A stretch of DNA of 64,000 nt from Dipteris shenzhenensis (lineage: Eukaryota > Polypodiophyta > Polypodiopsida > Gleicheniales): NCBI GenBank assembly GCA_047967505.1, contig CM106538.1, one strand, 5' to 3'. The position numbers and the translations under genes were made by a program. The notes beneath the pieces are model-generated. The model was given only the letters and a program-made list of their open reading frames with translations. It did no database searches and was not told the DNA's origin. The stretch's first letter is position 1. The number at the start of each line of letters is the position of its first letter. Positions 24,682 to 37,114 of this stretch are shown in pieces.

Positions 24682-27600
24682 CTAAGAAAAGACTCTTTGT
24701 AAGAAGATTTGTAGGGTTCTCATCTGTATGAACCTTGACAAGCTTGATGCGCTGATGAAGTGATACTTCACATCAATATGCTTTGTCTTCGCATGGAAGA
24801 CAGGATTCCGTGCCAACTGGATGGCACTCTGACTATCACAGTGCAAAACTGGAATCTCTCCTGCAATGCTCAAGTCTCCCACTAGACGAGTAAGCCATAT
24901 AGCTTCCTTGCATGCCTCAGTGGCTGAAACATACTCTGCCTCAGTGGTAGACAAAGCCGTACATGGTTGCAAATGAGAGACCCATGAAACTGCACCTCCA
25001 ATGAATGAGAAAACATATCCTGTAGTAGATCTCCTGGTGTCTACATTCCCTACAAAATTAGCATCTGCATATCCAACAACAGATGTGTCCTTCCTCCCAA
25101 AGAAAATGCACATGTTCTTTGTACCATTCAAGTATCTCACGATACCTTTCATTGCTTCCCAATGCTTCTTGCCAAGATTTGCCATATACCTGCTAACAGC
25201 TCCCACTGCAAAAGCAATATCTAGATGTGTAGCAACCATGGCATACATCAAGCTTCCTACTGCGGATGCATAAGGTATCTTTGCCATTTCAACCCGCTCC
25301 TCATCTGCTGTCCGCTTGGCTGAGTTTCACATATGGAGGCAACGGAGTACTTATGGACTTCCCCCTCTCCATATTGAAACGCTCAAGTACCTTGCTAATG
25401 TACTCTTTCTGTGACAAATGAAGGAGTTTCTTGTTCCTATCTCGAACAATCCTCATGCCAAGTATGTGACTGGCATCACCCAAATCCTTCATGTCAAAGG
25501 TCTCATGCAACCTTTTTTTCAAGGCATCCACATCCAAAGTAGATTCTCCAGCAATAAGCATGTCATCAACATATAAAATCAAAATAAGAAGGCTGCCATC
25601 TGATGCCTTCTTTGTGTAGAGGCAATGATCTGTCTCACTCCATGTGTACCCTTGGGATCGCATAAATGCATCAAACTTATGGTACCACTCCCTAGGAGCC
25701 TGCTTTAGCCCATAAGGACTTTTCTGAAGCTTGCATACCATCCGTTCTTTGCCCTGCACAACAAACCCCTCTGGCTAATGCATATAGATGTTCTCATGAA
25801 GATCTCCATGTAGAAAAGCTATTTTTACATCCATTTGGACAAGCTCCATGTCCTCTCTAGCAACCAATGCAAGCACTATATGAAGGGTAGTCATCTTCAC
25901 CACTGGGGAAAAGATCTCATCAAAGTCAATACCCTTCTCTGGCTTAAAAGCATTGGCTACCAACCTTGCCTTATACTTAGGCAATGTATCTGCTGGAGAC
26001 ATCTTCAGCTTGTAAACCCATTTGCATGGCAATGCATGCTTTCCTTTGGGTAAATAAACCAAATCCCAAGTAGCATTCTTCATCAAAGAATCCATCTTTG
26101 ACTGCATAGCCTTCTCCCACTTATGCTTGTCATTCCTAGACATAGCATCCTCAAAGCATGAAGGCTCACCATAATCTGTCAACATGACATAATCTAGAGA
26201 TGGAGCATATCTCTGTGGAGGTCATAAGACTTTAGTGGAATGTCTCAACATTGCATAACCTGAGGTTGTCCACCTAGATGTGGCTCTCCCACCTCATGAT
26301 CTATGGGCTGTCCATGCCCCATCATGTGGAACAGGTTGTGCATGCCTCTCATATGGTGGTTGTCCATCCTCTTGAAACACCACTCTGCGTATCTCAACAG
26401 TCTTTTTTGGCTTCTTGTACATCTTGTCCTCATTAAAGATAATATCATGGCTGCGTACTATCTTCCTGGCCTCTGGATCCCACAATCGATATCCCATCTC
26501 ACCTGAATCACCATATCCAAGAAAAATGCACTTCCTTGACTTTGGATCAAGCTTGTTGCGTTTTTCCTTAGGGATATAAACATAAGCTTCACATCCAAAT
26601 ACACGAAGATGCCCATAAGATGGTGGCTTGCCTGACCAGACCTCTTCTGGCACTTTCCCATCTAGTGCCTTGCTAGGTGATCTTTTGATAAGATGTACTG
26701 CTGTCTTGATAGACTCATCCCAAAAGCCATGAGGTAGACCGGCATTAGAAAGCATGCTTATATTCCTTTCTTGAATAGTTATATTCATCTTCTCAGCAAC
26801 CCCATTCTGAGAAGGATTCTCAGGAGTAGTCAACTTCCGCTTGATGCCACATAGCTCATAAAAATTCTTAAATGCATGAGAGGTATACTCTCCTCCGTTA
26901 TCAGTGCGCAAGCATTTGAGCTTCTTGCCCGACTAATTTTCAGCAAATGCTAAGAACTTTTGAAATGCATCAAAGACATCACTCTTCTTCCAAAGAGGAT
27001 AGACCTACACTTTCCGTGTAGCGTCATCAATGAAAGTAGCAAAGTAAGAAGCACCACCCAATGAGACAGTAGGCATAGGTCCACACACATCACTGTGAAC
27101 CAACTCCAATGGTTCAAGCCTCTTCTTGCCCAAAGATTTTTTATGTGAAGACCGTGTTTGCTTCCCATACATGCAATGCTCACACATGCTAAAATCTGAA
27201 AAATTAAACACGGGAACATACTGCAAACCAAAAAGTATCTTCATTCCTGTCATGCTCATGTGTCCCAAACCGATGATGCCACAAAGAGATGGATGGCTAG
27301 TCGGTCACATTGATTACATTATCTCTTATGCCTGACACATGCATTGAGTACAACATTCCATGCTTGGAACCTCTAGCAATCACAAGTGACCCTTTGCTAA
27401 TTTTCCATGTATTGTTGCCAAAAAACACAAGATAGCCATCATCATCAAGCTGTCCTGTACTTATCAAGCTCTTTTTCAAATTTGGAACATGCCTAACATT
27501 CTTGGGTACAAATGTAGAACCATTAGGAAGAAACAAGTGGATATCTCCCACTCCAACAATATCACATGGATAATCATTTCCAAGTCTCACGGTTTCTTTC

Positions 27601-27840
27601 CTTCCTGCATCATAAATGGTAAACCACTCCTTATGTGGAGTGACATGAAAAGATGCTCCTGAGTCTAATATCCAATTCTATGACAATGCATTATCACTAG
27701 TCACAAGAAAAGCATGCTCAAACATAGAGGCACAAAGAATGTCACCCTCATCACTATTGTTACTTATGGCATTCACTTCCTTTATATTGACCGTGGATTT
27801 CTCTTCCTTCTTGGGCTTCACATTAGCTTTGCCTTTGCCT
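24682..27840 (-). pseudogene. Copia-1 pol pseudogene (PR-INT-RT-RNase H)
   Basis: Minus-strand blocks in order: protease ILDSGASFHV (about 27675-27640, just after an in-frame stop); the pre-integrase region with a frameshift near 27270; integrase with HSDVCGPM (about 27085), RTDNGGEYTSH (26908-26876) and PSQNGVAEKMN (about 26815), i.e. the D-D-E residues, ending at FNEDKMYK; RT with LPCKWVYKLK, KARLVANAF and FDEIFSPVVKM (26070-25890), a single stop at 25774, then YGLKQAPREWYHKFDAF and the active site LYVDDMLIAG (about 25570); a frameshift near 25300; and RNase H with GYADANFVGN, STTEAEYVSATEACKEAIWL and HCDSQSAIQLARN (25080-24800), losing frame near 24730. The domains are complete but broken, so the element could move only in trans. 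Confidence 0.9.
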
Positions 27841-27851
27841 TTATCGCTCTT

Positions 27852-28621
27852 CTATTTGTAGCAATCCTTTTTTAAATGGCCTTTCTTCCCACAATAGAAG
27901 CATTCCAAATCCTTTTTGGCATGAGATTTTCCTCTAGATTTGCTTCTAGACTTGCTTGTATTTCTGTCGTGGTATTTCCCCCTGGAATATGACCTCCCTC
28001 TCACATTGAGAGCACTTGAACTTTTAGTTCCAGCATTGTTCTTTCTATTTACCTCCTCAGTGAGAAGGCTACTCTCAACATCACTACTTGTCAGGCCTCC
28101 TGCACGTGCTGAATTGTGTATAGTAGTCCTAAAAGTGTCCCAACTTTCAGGGAGGGTGACCAATAAGAACATTGCCTTAACTGAGTCATCAAAGGCAATT
28201 TTTTGAGCTAAAGTTGACTAAAAGTTGTGTTAAACTCATTTAAATGGCTAGATGTGGAAGTCCCTTCTTCCATGCGAAGATCTATGAGTTTCTTCAGCCA
28301 ATACACTTGACAAGCGGCACTCTGCTTCTCATGAAGATCATGCAACTTTGTCCACACCCCATAGGCACCACCTGCAGTATCTTTCACATTGAAATACACC
28401 GATTTTGAAAGTGTGAGCATGATCATGGAGCATGCAAGCTCATCCAATTCCTTCCACTCTTCATCATCTTTCCAATCCTCTGGCTTTATGCCTTTGCATT
28501 TTATAGGCTTTACTTGCTTCTTCTGCACCAGAACATTGTAGATTTGCTCCTTCCAATAGGAGAAGTTTGTGCCATCCAACTTCTCAATGTTAAACAATGC
28601 ATTCTCTGATGCCGAAGCCAT
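27852..28621 (-). pseudogene. Copia-1 gag pseudogene
   Basis: The likely gag start is the internal ATG at 28621 (MASASENALF); upstream residues of the same frame are leader. It reads LDGTNFSYWKEQIYNVL, typical of Copia gag (UBN2/DUF4219 type), followed by a capsid-like helical region. A stop at 28208 breaks it. The next frame resumes with LPESWDTFRTTI and reaches a CCHC zinc knuckle, CFYCGKKGHLKKDC, at about 27900-27858. Gag would package element RNA in virus-like particles; this copy is interrupted. Confidence 0.88.
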
Positions 28622-28839
28622 CACAATGGATGACAGAACAACAAGGATACACTGCGCCAATGTACCAAACTCAAGCCCAAAAAATAGCAACTGCAATGAC
28701 AACAGCCACACTGTCACTGTCACAAATACATGTTCTGCTGTAAGTGACCTCAGGGCATCCCAAAACTAGCCAATAGCTTTTGCACAATAGCTTCGATGCA
28801 AAAAGTGTAAACAGAAGAAATGTAGCTTGTAAAAAACTC

Positions 28840-29336
28840 TACAACTTCTCAGTTTACAGCAAGTCCAAAATCCTTACAGATTTCCTTATATCTACTGTTG
28901 GAATCCACCACCTGCAAACTTTTACTGCTGTGATAATAGTCTGCAACAGTTTTGGCCTGTTTTGAACTGTCAATATCTTCCCAACCGTAACTTGGTTCCT
29001 TTGCTGTAAACACAAAAGTTGTAGACAACCAATAGATCTACAAACTTTTAGTTTATTGTAAGTCTAAATTCATTATGGATTTTTTGATATTCACTACTGA
29101 AAGCAACCCCCTGCTCACTTTTTCTAGCTGCTGTCAAAACTGTAAATCATGGGCATACTAGGCATCATAACTTTTTCTCTAAATCTCGAATTGAAACGCT
29201 TTCAAAAACAAGATTGTAGATTGTCCAAAAAACTAAAACTTCTTAGTTCAACTCAGAAGACAATTCCTCATGGATTCTCTGATATTCACTTCTGAATATA
29301 GCTACCTGCTCACTTTTTACCGCTATCACAAGACTA
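28840..29336. repeat. Three imperfect repeats, about 195 bp apart, in Copia-1 leader
   Basis: Three similar blocks of roughly 100 bp lie at about 28840-28930, 29038-29142 and 29233-29336. Each begins ctacaaacttttagttta-like and continues through a catggattttttgatattcac-like core, then ctgctcactttt, then ctgctgt/ctatcac. They occupy the 1.36-kb untranslated stretch between the primer site and gag. The copies are clearly related but diverged. Confidence 0.75.
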
Positions 29337-29980
29337 CAAATTGCCAATCACCAACTTCTCCTGAAGCATTTGAGGCATAAACTCCAATGAAATAGCCCAA
29401 CAATTCTGAAAATTGTTGTCCAAAAAATTCCCTTAGTGGGAAGAGTATTGCACTCACAAAAAATAATCCCTTCTTGGGATACAAGACAGCTTCAGAAAAA
29501 ACACTGCTCACTTATGCTCACTTTCTCAGCTAAACAAAGGCTCAAAATGCATCAATTGTAAGCAGTCACTTTCAGCCAACCTTTGGCTTGATATGCATCA
29601 ACTTGAAGGCATAAACCCAACTGAAATCTGAATGTACGAGCCGCCTTTGATCAACTGGAGTCCGCCACAAGCAAAAGACGTTTTTGCTTTCGGGCCCCAA
29701 AAAAGCAACTTCTAGTGGCTGGAATTGCAGAGCAGCAGGTCGTTTTTTACCGTAGATGGATAATATTCCTTCTCTCCCGCTCAAACAAGGTAATAGATTG
29801 CCGGAACAGTCGAGGCAACTTGATATATATGGCTGAAACAATAAAAACGAGCTAGTATATGTCAAAATACAGCTCCCAGGGGCAGCCCACGGGCAATAGG
29901 AGACTCCACGCAACAAGTTCGGGCTCTTGGCATAGCAGCACCGCAATGCTACACTCTCCTTGTTGGCTTCGCTCAACCAA

Positions 29981-29992
29981 GCTCTGATACCA
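29981..29992 (-). promoter_or_regulatory. Primer binding site of Copia-1 (tRNA-iMet)
   Basis: The minus strand reads TGGTATCAGAGC two bases inside the 5' LTR. This is the usual plant initiator-methionine tRNA complement that primes minus-strand DNA synthesis. The same 12-mer with the same two-base gap is found at the other LTRs of this window. Confidence 0.93.
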
Positions 29993-29994
29993 GT

Positions 29995-30138
29995 TGATGG
30001 AGCGGAGGTCTTATCGGAGAAAAACAAAGAAAGGGAGAACACCAAAATTGTGGGTGCTAACTCACCCAGATCAAGGTAAGCTCTTATTATGTATGTATGG
30101 TACAAAGGGGTATATACTAGGCCATCTTTACCCCAACA
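29995..30138 (-). repeat. Copia-1 5' LTR
   Basis: 144 bp, starting tgatggagcggagg and ending ctttaccccaaca on the plus strand, followed by the target duplication aattc. Being so short, it leaves little room for a promoter; a tatata motif lies near its start in the sense direction. Confidence 0.92.
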
Positions 30139-30155
30139 AATTCCTCACTGCCACT

Positions 30156-30775
30156 ATGTCATTTTTTAATCTTGGTAATGGAAGGAGTATCATATATGAT
30201 TTTTGGCTTAGTAATGAAAGGGGTCTCCTATTAGATTTAGCCATAGCTTCTCCATGCATCATAAAAACCATTACAAAAATACTTCATAGCTTAAAGCACA
30301 TCCTCAAATTAATTGTTTACATGATTTTTAAAATACTTTCACAACCCAACGTTAATTAGCTTAGAAATCAAGTATTATGCTTCATTCATGAGGAGCTCAA
30401 TTGCATAGATAACTTGAAACACCATAATGATTCTTTATTTTCAAAATGTCAATGGTTAGATATGCATTTGTAGTTCAATATATCAATGTTTAGACATGGA
30501 TTTGTAGTTTATTTTCAATTTGTCAATGGTTAGACCATCTTGTTAAGTGCGCACATGATAATTACAATGTCATTTTTTTGACTTGGTAATGGAAGGAGTC
30601 TCCTATTGGATTTAGCCAATAGCTTCTCCGTGCATCTAAAAATAGTTTAAAAAATATTCATAGCTTCAAGCACATCCACAAATTAATTGATTGCATGATT
30701 TTTGAAATGCCTTTCATAACCCAACATTAATTAGGTTAGAAATCAAGAACTACACTTGAATCATGAATATATTGA
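30156..30775. repeat. Imperfect duplication, about 410 bp apart, flanking Copia-1
   Basis: The stretch 30156-30395 (atgtcattttttaatcttgg; tctcctattagatttagcca; aattaattgtttacatgatt) recurs at 30567-30775 (tctcctattggatttagcca; aattaattgattgcatgatt; cataacccaacattaattag). The second copy lacks about 30 bp. Together with 24342-24438 this shows that the duplication predates the Copia-1 insertion. Confidence 0.8.
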
Positions 30776-31980
30776 AGGTACATGGGATACTCTCATTGGT
30801 ATATATCTAACTTGTTACCATTGGTTTTCTAAATTTTTTTGTTGTTAATTGGAATACAATTCTAGTTACCTACTTATTCCTTTGTGGATCTTGTGTGATG
30901 AAGCATTGATTCCACCAATAGGTCTTTTGGAAATTGTCTTACATATTCTCTAAATGTGTTGGCAACACAAAAAATCCACCCATCCAAAATCTAGCATTAA
31001 ATTTTGGTTAATGCTATCAAATTTCTCACTATTAGCACATAATTCATGACAAAGTGATCCACAAACAATGCATGTGCAATAAAGGTTAAAACATAGAGGC
31101 ATTGTATCTTAACAATATAATATTAATATTCATGTCGTGCCCTTACCTTACCTTCGCGCATGGAGGAGGAACCATGGAGTACCCTCTATCTACAAGTATT
31201 TCCTTGATTCAACAAAAACTGTCCACCCATAACTCAGAAAATACCTAGTTTTCATGTTTTGTCTCCTTTTTTATCGGGGAAAGGTATTTATAGAGAATAC
31301 ATTGGGGTTTTAGTTTCATTGCTACATGCATGTGAAGGGGTGCCCTTGAAGTCACACTCTAAGACTTTGCAAGCTAATATCTTTTCAACCAAAACCATAA
31401 ATGGGGTCATGTAGTATATCAAATCAAATGAAATTTACACATTTATGGTACTTAATGCTTCTTCATCAGATTCCTAGATCTCTTGTCCTATATCATAACC
31501 TAGAAAACATCCACTCAACCTATGATTTGACATATGGTATGTTGTATGACATAGTTTACTACCTATAAACCATCTCAACTTAGGATTTGACATATGGCAT
31601 GTTGCATGTTGTGCCTTGTATATAAATACTAGGTTAGGAGGATGCTTTATAGCTAATAAACTAAAACATTAACTATTATAAGAGATTTAAATTCAATGAA
31701 CAAGACAATATCGTAAATGTGTAAAAATTATCATGCTATTTGATTTGATATTTACATAATTTTATTTTAAGTTGTAGTTGAAAAAGTATGAACTTATAAA
31801 TTATTGGAGTAGCCTAATTGATGGTATGCCTCTCTTTCTAAGAATTTGTAGTTACTTGAAATCCATAGTCTTGGAATGAACTCCAAATCAGCTCATGTAA
31901 AATAACAAAGTAAAATCATATGTTTTCTCCTTGGATTACTAGATCTATGGTAATTTTTGATATTACATATGTTTAAACCA
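30776..31980. other. AT-rich intergenic DNA, no gene recognised
   Basis: The only structure is a short direct repeat near 31520-31600 (gatttgacatatggtatgtt and gatttgacatatggcatgtt, about 65 bp apart). No frame longer than about 40 codons carries motifs. Confidence 0.6.
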
Positions 31981-31981
31981 T

Positions 31982-32019
31982 ATTCTCAACCTTGTATTTG
32001 GAATTTGGCACATTGCAGG

Positions 32020-32056
<37 letters not shown>

Positions 32057-32190
32057 GAGGTTGAGAATATGGTAATTTTTTATATTACATGAGGTTGAGA
32101 ATATGTTTAAAGCATATTCTCAACCTCGTATATATATAAATTACCATATATATACATATATACATATATATATATAGATAGAATAGAACA
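31982..32190. repeat. AT microsatellite with inverted repeats
   Basis: A (TA)n tract at about 32020-32055 and another at 32130-32180 flank several copies of gaggttgagaatatg in both orientations. A perfect 15-bp inverted pair with a 7-base loop lies at 32091-32105 and 32113-32127. Further inverted copies lie at 31982-31993 and 32056-32070. The block can form strong hairpins. It resembles a small inverted-repeat element, but no target duplication was established. Confidence 0.8.
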
Positions 32191-32716
32191 AGTGGATATT
32201 TTATGTGTTCTTTAGTGGATTCCTGCAACTCACATTCTATTCTTCGTTGGATCCCTCTATTATTATTAACCACTAAGATGAGGCACACCAACTTTTCTCT
32301 TAGCTAAGGCATTGTCACTTATGGGATTCTAAGAATATGTACTCACCTCATTGATTTTGCTAGTTTGAGGGTTGGTTTGGATTTTAATTTATGCGAAACT
32401 TAATAAAGAATGTGAAAACTATAATTTTTCTAATATTTTGTGGTCCATGGTTTACTATCATGCCAAGCTAAGGGCACACTGGCATTTCCTCACCTCAATC
32501 ATTGATAGTAATAGTTTCCTAGGTTTATTAACAATGTGAGAGATCTTTGATATAAAGTAATTTGATCTTTTGCCTTACTAATGTGTGTGATGACTACAAG
32601 ATTTTTTATTCATAGCATATTTTCAAATTGATGCTTCAAATAGCGTTGACGCCAATAATAGCCATCTTGAACTCTTCAAAATGATAAATTTATGACTTTG
32701 TTACATGAATTATCGT
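32191..32716. other. Intergenic DNA, no gene recognised
   Basis: Ordinary AT-rich sequence between the AT repeat and the 3' end of the LINE. No motif-bearing frame. Confidence 0.6.
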
Positions 32717-33148
32717 AAGTATTAAAGAAAACCGTTAGAGCAAGCTCCACACGGGAATACGGGATACACCATGCAATGCATGAAAAGCTCAAGAGTCAAA
32801 AAGAAAGGATTGGGGCTAATAGTGCCATCTCAATTTGGTAGTAACCTTCGAGGAAAAGGGAGAACCCCTCCAAACTCGAAGAAATACAATCCTCCTAGAA
32901 GAGGCTGCCCGTGAAGGGCCCTGCATGCTAGCCCATATGGCTATCAAAGTGTGAACCGTGTCACTCCAAATACCCATGAACACCTATGATGGGTGTATCT
33001 GGGTGTCATCCAAGGCCTCTGTGCATGTGGCTCTCCAAATGTGCCAAGAGGAAATGTTAGCCAAAATCTCCCAAGAGGTGTCCACTGAAACATGTGAAGC
33101 TCTGAAAGGAATATGTGGTACATCTTGAAGAGAGCAGGGCTCTATCAC

Positions 33149-36100
33149 CTAACGTCGGATCAAGAGTGCCCAAGAAGAAGGCTCACCCTGATAAAACACC
33201 TGGGACCCAATAAGGAATAACCATGCGACCGAGCCCCAAGTCATGAAGAAAGGGGAAGCATGAAAAATGCTGAGTATCCGAGCAACTCCTTTCCAAACAA
33301 TTCTCGCTTGATTGCAGTCCCAAAGGCAATGTCGCACTAACTCCTCGACAGAATGACAGCGAGGGCAAGTGGGATCAGCCCCAAATCGTGATCTCCACAG
33401 GTTCACTGCAATCTCTCCATGAATAGAAAGCCAAAAGAAAAAAGTGATCTTTCTATTTTTGAGGGATTTCCAGAGTCTCCTCCACAAATTCCTATGCAAA
33501 TCTGCGGTGATGAAGAAGCTATCCCAATGGGGGGCTCTGGAGAAAATCCAACCTCTACTGCTTAGTTGAAATCTCCTGGCATTACCAACCGTGAAACAAA
33601 AGAAGGGAATCCCCCTCTCTCGGTGCCCATGATCTATCTACTTCGACTCTCATGGGTCCCACTACAAGCACCTGATAGGTGCACCTCCATATAACCACAA
33701 CCTCCAGGATCCCAGGGCCAAGAGTAGAGGAGGTCTAAGTACCGCTGCAAGCCCGCTCCATGGTCCACAAAACTAGCAATCCTAACAAGTTGAAAGGCAA
33801 CCTCTAGAAGAATATCATCCATGGATCGAGAGAGTATACCTCCATCCCCAACGTCAAAGACTAGAGCATATTTCCTGAGATCTCGAAGAGCGATCACCTG
33901 TAGAGGAACTGCTGTCCTCGAAAAAGCTCCCATCCAAGTGGTGGAAGTAATAGGCATCTCAACTGTCCATTCCACTTGGATGGCTGCATCTATATCTACT
34001 GAATCCTCCGTGCTACCCCTCTGAGGTGACTCACAAACTGAAGTCTTTGATCCTCAGGTAGCCTGATAAAAGCCTTCCAAGTGCCTACTGTGCAGGCGGG
34101 GCCGCTCTCCCATCTAGATCACTGCATATAATGGGAAGTGCTCAGTGGTCTGCCATGCTCATCCAATATACTATCGTTCTAAATGATCGACTGCCTATCA
34201 ATCTCTTCAAGGGTAGAGGGCGGAACCCTTTGAAGAGTGTTCCTGAAGCTCCCCCAAGCTTTTAGGATGGCAGTCATGAGAGGAGAGGCAGGAGACCTGA
34301 GAGAGGCGAAAGTAAAAATCGAGCGAGGGCTGTCCACCCAATCATCTCCCAAGGTAGGTGTGCAAGCCTGAATGCGTCCAAAAAAGAAATCCTTCCAAGG
34401 TTCCTGCCCAGGCATGAGTCCCCTCACCACCACCTTACAAAGCAATGCCCTGCACTGCAAGTCTAGGTCAATGATATTAAGGTCCCCTTTCCATGTAGGG
34501 AGAATAATAGTCTCCCAGGCCACCCTCACTGCAACATCTGCCGTGCCATCAAGTCCACTCCATAAAAAATTCATGACTGGTCTAATGAGCTGAGTGATGC
34601 AATCCCTAGACCGGCACCAACAAGAACACACAAACCAGGTGGGGGCCAAGAGAACCTGGTTCACTACCACAACTCTAGAGGCAAGTTCGAGTTTGGCTGA
34701 GCTCCAAAAAAGGAGCTTTTTTCTTATACTTTCTAGTACTGGGGCAAACTACTGTGCTGCAGAGATGCCCAATCCTACCTGGCATCCCAAATATCTGACA
34801 GGAACACCCCTCTGAATCTACGAAAAGCCAATGTCAACTCCCCAACCTGGAGTGTCCTCATCACTGATCCAAAAACCTAAGGATTTATGCCAATTAATGT
34901 GTGCCCCTGCAGCTGAGCAAAAAATATCCAAGGCTGTCCGGAAAGAATCAAGTGACTGCGAAGAGGCCTCAATAAAAATAGCAGTGTCATCAACCAACTC
35001 ACAGTCAAGAAGCTCCTGCTCGTGTCTCAAGGGCAATCTCAACCCATAAAGCTCAGCCTGAGATCTAAGGAAGATACTCATAGCTTATGCCACAAAAACA
35101 AAGAGGAAGGGGGCTAAAGGACATCCCTGACGAACTGATCTAGAAATCTGAAACCTGTCACCCCTTACCCCTCCAATCAAAACCTAGCTGTGGGCTGATC
35201 TGTAAAGGGAGGCCACCCCTCTAATCCATGTATCTGAAAATCCAAATCGTAAAAGAGTGCCCTCAAGAAAACCCCAATCTACTCTGTCATAGGCTTTCTC
35301 AAAGTCCAGGAATAGAACTGCCAGCCTTTGCCGGCTCTGCATAGCCCACTCTGTGGCTTCCCAAAAGGAAAAGGTATTATCAAATATGCTCCTGCCATGC
35401 ACGAAGCCTGTTTGAGTATCATGGATGAGGTCTGGAATAAGGGGCTGCAATCGGATGCTGATCGCCTTGGCAAGGATTTTGTATAGAGTTCCCAAAAGAG
35501 TGATGGGTCTCCAATGAAATACAAAATTCATATTGCCTCCTTTCGGGATAAGGTGTATGAGTCCCTCGGTCAGTGATCAGGCATCTCACCCGAGTCCCAA
35601 ATGCCCTGCAAGGCTGAAGTAATATGATCACCTATCATATCCCAAAAGGCTGTAAAAAAAGGAGTAAGGCCATCGGAACCAGGGCATTTGCCCTTATGAA
35701 GGACGGAGAGAGCACTCTTGAACTTTGTGTTGGAAAAGCGTGCATCAAGCGAGCATATCATCTCTGGTGTGACCAACACAGATAAACTCTGCCAAATTTC
35801 CTCTAGCCACATCTCTGGCCTGTGTGTCAGGATCTGCGGAAAGAAGAGAGGCATAGAAATCTGCCGCTAAGTGCATGATGGTATTCAGATGAGACTGCAA
35901 AACGCCGTCAGAGTCAATAAGCTGCCTGACACTCTCTCTACTATGTCTGGGACCAAGTGTAGAGAAAGAGTGTTTATTGACTCTCCCTCCCATCTGTATC
36001 CAAAAGGACTCCCGTGCATGGAAGGCATACTCTGCTCTCTAATCAAGCAAAGTCTGCAAGTGAGCCCTTACCGTAGCAAGGTGCTCCTATACCCAAGCAT

Positions 36101-37099
36101 CTGATGGTCGTTTCTGCTCCTCCCTTTGCAAGGCTGCCAACTGTCGACGGATACCAATCTCTCGTCTGAGTACCTCACCTCGCCGAGCACTAGCAACGGA
36201 GTGATAAAAGTCGCTGATACTGGCAAGTGCTGTGGCCACATGTGAAGGACCGACCACCCCCCTACATGTGAGAAACCCAGATCTCCAAGACTGCCTCTGT
36301 GAGAGTCTCATCCGTGTATAAGGCATCGGAGATCCTGATACTGTGAGACCGTCCTCTCAGATGGGGCTCTGAGATGGACAAAACTATCGAAAAATTGTCA
36401 GAAGTGGAAACACCATGTGCAATGCAAACTATCCCCCCTCTATCAAGAGCCCAATCATCCACATAGAATCTGTCAATCCGAGTATGGATAGGCATCTGCA
36501 CCCTATGTTTCGACCATGAAAACAAAAGTGACTGAGACTGAACATGAAAAGCATCATCTGACCAAACATCTCTGCCACTGAATCTGAACAAGAAGGCATC
36601 CCAAGTTGCTCTCGAGGGAATGAATACCTTCTCTGCCCCGTTGCTTATCAGAAGGTGCCTCAACCATGTTGAAGTTACCTCCAATAATCCACGAATTTGC
36701 AATGTCAGCCCACGAGAGCAACTCTTTCCAAAATAGAACACGGTCCCCTCTGTTGTTCGGAGCATAGAGGTTGAGGAAACCAACCTTACGTCCGTCAATC
36801 AGCAGTAAAACCAACTGGGCTCTAGAGGGGGTTATGGTACCATGTCCAATGATTAGAGGGAGAATGGAATCTGAAATTGATATGCATGTACCTCCTTTGG
36901 TTCCCAAGGCAGGAAGCCAAAAAGTTCGACCTGAAAGCAGCTTACCTGCAATCTCTCACATCCAATTTGTGTTCCTGAAGAAAAAGAATGTCTAGGGAAC
37001 ACCTGAAACACCTGGATGGAGCTGATTCCTAATCAATTGTCTGCGATGGCGATGAGGGACGCCGCCCAATCCCTGTATATTCCAAGTGGCTATCCTCAT
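33149..37099 (-). pseudogene. LINE-B ORF2 pseudogene (endonuclease, RT, zf-RVT)
   Basis: The start ATG at 37099 begins MRIATWNIQGLGGV, the usual opening of the apurinic-type endonuclease; a stop follows after about 35 codons. In the same frame come LNLYAPNN and SWIIGGNFNMVEA (36790-36670). A frameshift leads to RIDRFYVDDW and SDNFSIVLS (36480-36370), where the expected catalytic SDH is SDN. RT text includes GSDGLTPFFTAFW (35680-35640), HWRPITLLGTLYKILAKAI, DTQTGFVHGRSIFDNT and FLDFEKAYDRVDWGFL (35520-35260), VRQGCPLAPF (about 35130), and an active site reading LVDDTAIF in place of the usual FADD (about 34990). A C-terminal zinc-ribbon (zf-RVT) with FFFWLSIHGEIAVNLWRSRF, CPRCHS and HCLWDC ends at 33149. 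Confidence 0.88.
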
Positions 37100-37114
37100 C
37101 GGCGGGAGGAAGCA

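Larger units (their letters stand above)
24439..30138 (-). mobile_element. Copia-1: complete, inactive Ty1/Copia retrotransposon
   Basis: This 5.7-kb element has short TG...CA LTRs (24439-24586 and 29995-30138) and a perfect 5-bp target duplication, aattc, at 24434-24438 and 30139-30143. A tRNA-iMet primer site lies at 29981-29992 and a purine tract (minus strand, 24587-24597) beside the 3' LTR. Internal order on the minus strand is long leader, gag, protease, integrase, RT, RNase H, as in Copia. By hand count the LTRs differ at about six positions plus one 4-bp indel, roughly 4 percent. The coding region carries several stops and frameshifts. It sits in one copy of an older tandem duplication. 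Confidence 0.93.

Noticed and set aside
28840-29336. Spaced repeats as a CRISPR-like array
   Set aside because: Units are long, diverged and inside a plant retrotransposon leader; no short identical repeats with unique spacers occur anywhere in the window.
29981-29992. tRNA gene at the TGGTATCAGAGC sites (also 45144, 61185 and 62953)
   Set aside because: Only the 12-base 3' complement of tRNA-iMet is present, next to LTR ends; no cloverleaf. They are primer binding sites.
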